From Mastacembelus armatus (taxonomy: Eukaryota; Chordata; Actinopteri; Synbranchiformes; Mastacembelidae), in NCBI RefSeq assembly GCF_900324485.2, contig NC_046648.1:17047739-17111738 (forward strand): DNA of 64,000 nt, given 5' to 3'. The first letter of the stretch is position 1; each line of letters starts with the position of its first letter. Positions 60,601 to 64,000 of the stretch are shown here, in pieces. The position numbers were made by a program, and so were the translations under genes. The notes under the pieces are model-generated. The model was not told the origin of the DNA. It did no database searches and worked only from the letters and a program-made list of their open reading frames with translations.

Positions 60601-63117
60601 ACGTTTCTGGAAAGAGCTATGTCATTTGGTAATATCATTAAAAAGGAATCCGTTTAAACCCAAGCCATTATCCAATTATTGTTCATTAACTGAAAATTTA
60701 ATATTTGTGTTGTCTGTAAATCACTTTATATTTTTATATGTGCAGTTACCAGTTGTGCACATTAAGTGATACTTCATATAGACCTTGCAGAGACAGTCAA
60801 TGTCCATTTTTTGAAATGTTGCTTAACTCATTGTCCACTGTCTGAGAATGAGGTACATCTGTGCAATGTACTGCTTCAGTTTTTATCTATCTGTACCACT
60901 CCAACACAACTATCTATCCATTTATCGATGCACTGATCACTTTCTTGTGCAACTATCAATATAACTCCAGTACAACTTTCTGTCAGTTGATCGCTTGCAT
61001 TCCAGTACGACTGTGCCATAAAATTTATCTTAATAAGTTTAAGCTAAAGGTTTTCATGTTCAGTTTTTGGTGAGATCATCTGAACAACACCAGCAATAAT
61101 TACACATTTCCAACAATGTCACTAAAAACAGAACAATATGCCCTTTGTAACAATAGATGTTATGGCAAGGCTGTTGTATTGCATTGCATTAGATTGTACA
61201 GTTGCAACTAATAAAATTACATAGAATTACATAGTTTTTTCAAATGATCTCTTTTATGTTTTTATGTAACACAATAACCAAGTTTTAACCCAGAAATGTA
61301 TCTACAGATCCGCAAATCACAAAGCCAATGTGTACTGTTGTAAAGTTGTGTTAAAGGCTTCCAAGTCACATAGTGGTAGTTGACCTTTGACCTTAAGAGA
61401 AAGGAAGTCCCCTTTGTGGACTTGTGTCCCGCTGACAGTCAGACTCTAGCAGGGTGGCAATAACGAATATTGGTTGTGTGTAGACACTCTACACACATAC
61501 TGTGTCTTTGTGCCTGCTTTGATATGGCTGCTTGTGTGTTTCAATCCATATGACGGATGTGGTTAAAGACTAGTTTGTGTGAGGCGACAAATCTCAATCG
61601 ATGAGAATGTCAACAGCAGTGAAATACATCCAGCATATAGTCTGAAATGATACAGGCCACTCAACGGTGACGCTCAACTGCCAAGTGTCTCGCAGCCTGG
61701 AATGACTGGGATGTAGACAATTAAGCCATTAAATTTCATATGATATCTCAGTCACATGATGTGTCTCTTCAAACAGCTCTGGCTCTCCTGAATTTAATAA
61801 TTAAAACTATTATATGCTACAGCCACAGCTGCAAGAAAAAGCACCATGTCAAGGTTGCAAAATAGTGTCAATAACTTGTCGTTGTTTTTATGTAAAGGTT
61901 ATAGGCCTCCATCTGTCTGTACAACTGGCCTCCTGGGAGAGATGGGCCGAAAGGGAGACAAACAGCGTGAGAGAGGGAGAGGTGTGGAGAAGTGTGTCAC
62001 TGAACATTGGGTCACACTGCTGCTAATTTTATCCACGAGTAAGGTTTCACCTCAGGGGTGGAGTTTGGATAGATGGGTACAAGGGATGGTGAGAGAAAAT
62101 GTTTCAGTGAGAGAGAAAGGTGAAAGCTGAGGTGAGACGATTTGGAAAAGAAAAGTGCAAGAGGTTTGGTTTCTAGCTGAAAGGCTGAAGATGCAGGTTT
62201 TTTTTAAGTGTAATGCTACAACATAGGGCTTAAACACAATGTACAGGAAGAAAGTTTTATGTAGCCTATTTGCTGCAAAGAAACTACATGCATCCTTTTA
62301 TTTTCTAGTGAACTACAGTCTATCCTGTGTTTGTTAAAAGACTCCAGTCCACTGAAAAACAGTTAAAAATACCTACAGTCATTTTTTCTACCCTGAAATA
62401 AAGTGTTATTTTCAAGCTGACAGGAACGCTTCACTTTCAAGGCCTGTATTTGTCACAGCTGATAAAGTCCAATCCTAACACGCCAAGACTTAATGCTACC
62501 GTCCACCAAATGAACTGAAATCTGCTGGGTTTTTATTTGCAGATAAACCATAAATACCACCAACAAAACAGGAGACATGACTGGAGACTGGATAGACATA
62601 ACAAAAGTAAAGAAGTTTAATGTTGCTGTAAATTTACTGACACTGTGACCATTAATAGTAAAATCATTCACATTAAAAAAAAAACACTGAAATCACTGAA
62701 GATATTTTTGTCATAACATGAACGTGTTGAAAATTCTTTGTGAATAAAAGCAAATGTTAGCAAAAGAATAAAATAAAAATAAAAACATGATAGTGTATAC
62801 TGCCCTAGAGTCCGGTCGAGCTTTAGCAAGACATGTCATCAATGCTCGAGGCACTTAAAGTAAAGTGCAGTATTATCCACCCTATCCCACACAATGATAA
62901 TATAGTTAAGGTCTCAGGTGTTATTTTCATAACTTAAGCTTGTGTCCTGCGTGCCTGGTATCATTTATGATCCCACTGCAGGAATCTGCTGGATCGGCCC
63001 CCTGACTGAGAATCTACCCCACTGAATTAAGAGCTGCTGACAATTCATTGTCAAGCCTCAAGTGTTTATATTAACCTCTCCTGCTTTCCTTTCTGTGTGT
63101 GTGTGTGTGTGTGTGTA
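57601..63117. other. Long region without supported genes
   Basis: About 5.5 kb with no family resemblance in any frame. Contents include an alternating CA/CG stretch near 57975-57998 and a short frame with a good start context at 58353 (MEITLLFGALLGCVFYCGW, signal-peptide-like) that I could not extend. It may be intron or upstream sequence of a gene to the right. Confidence 0.45.
63094..63116. repeat. TG dinucleotide microsatellite
   Basis: About 11 TG/GT units, followed directly by TAG. Confidence 0.85.
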
Positions 63118-63293
63118 GCTACTGTGGTCTATACTGTATGGAGTCACCAGGTAGCAGGTACAGTCTGCGCCTGTCACTTTGGCAAAGACAGGAAAGGACA
63201 GATGTAAGACAAAGATATCCAGAGGAAGTACTACATTATATTTGAGACAAGCAGGAAAGTGAGCAGCGACCCGCAGTTGGAACAGCTGAAAAG

Positions 63294-63347
63294 ATGAAGG
63301 AGAGGATCAACACTTTTGAGACGGTTCTGAATATAGATCAATTTCTG
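63294..63347 (+). CDS. Possible first coding exon of a gene continuing right
   Basis: An ATG in good context (AAAAGATGA) opens an 18-codon frame, MKERINTFETVLNIDQFL, that ends exactly at a GTAAGG donor in phase 0. A TAG acceptor after the TG repeat at 63117 could start the exon. No family is recognised and no second exon is visible before the window ends. Confidence 0.25.
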
Positions 63348-64000
63348 GTAAGGCTCGTTAGTTTCTCTGTTGAAATGTTTTTTTTCCTAAAGTTGGAAAG
63401 ATTTTTTGCAAGAACTGATGTGTTTCCTCTAACATAGAAGAAGAGGTAACACAACGAAATTAGATGCGTTTCAATTACACAAAGGTTCATTTCAGATCCG
63501 GGCATGTGATCAACCTCTCTATGAGCACAAATCCTGTTCCATGGAAACATGAAGCTTATTTTATAACTAAACTTTTCATCATGAACATTCCTTAACTGAT
63601 GATTTACAGTTTAAACAATGAACTAATCACAGAAAATCATAGTGACTTTTGTTTATAGTGACTAAGAGAAATTATTGATACTTCCTGCGTTAATTCATAC
63701 ATTCAATTATCCTGAATCTTCCATTAAACCTTATTTATACCATTACTGTAAAGTGTTACCAAAGACAGCTACTTGTGTGCCGTCTCCTGAGTGTTTATGG
63801 ATTTATATTATGCACAGTTGGGTTGTTTTTTTTCTGGATTACTTGGTGTAAATTTGTACTGTGGGCTTGTGCATAACACAAGGAAGTTTACAGTTTGGTT
63901 TATTTTTCTTCTTTGGCTGTGCTGACATGCCATAATTAGAACATGACAGCTTGAACAGTGTTTGGATGAGGCATGGAAATGTTATTGTGCTGTTTAATTA

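Overview
The window looks like nuclear DNA of a bony fish. It has short multi-exon genes with GT-AG introns, AT-rich introns, CA/TG microsatellites and degenerate teleost repeats. The gstk1 and casp2 genes lie close together, as they do in other vertebrates. No searches were run. Exon models were built by eye from reading frame, splice signals and remembered family sequences.

Layout, left to right. (1) 201-601, minus: first two coding exons of a single-pass membrane protein that resembles the start of STYK1 and runs off the left edge. (2) 3097-44470: a cluster of glutathione S-transferase kappa 1 genes, all on the minus strand. There are two old paralogues, type A and type B. A segment running from intron 3 of gstk1-A, through gstk1-B, to the last intron of the neighbouring Rap1GAP gene is present five times in direct tandem: S1 3937-10411, S2 10412-20249, S3 20250-30787, S4 30788-37234, S5 37235-44470. 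The result is one complete gstk1-A (A1, 227 aa), five complete-looking gstk1-B genes (B1-B5, 222 aa) and four chimeras (A2-A5). Each chimera joins the first three exons of gstk1-A to a copy of the last Rap1GAP exon. A2, A3 and A5 keep an open frame across the junction; A4 is broken.

(3) Large insertions explain the unequal unit lengths. One is a 2.9-4.3 kb composite repeat with an internal ~690 bp higher-order tandem array (17225-20094 and 26380-30631). The other is a ~780 bp insert in intron 2 of B2 and B5. (4) 44324-48861, minus: a 19-exon RAP1GAP/RAP1GAP2-family gene whose last exon is the one copied into the array. (5) 50000-57600, plus: caspase-2 (casp2), 464 aa, with a piggyBac-like MITE in one intron. 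(6) 57600-64000: largely featureless, with one possible first exon at 63294-63347.

The most unusual content is the tandem segment array. It makes phase-compatible gstk1/Rap1GAP fusion transcription units, and all five B-type GSTK1 proteins lack the C-terminal tail that could carry a peroxisomal signal.
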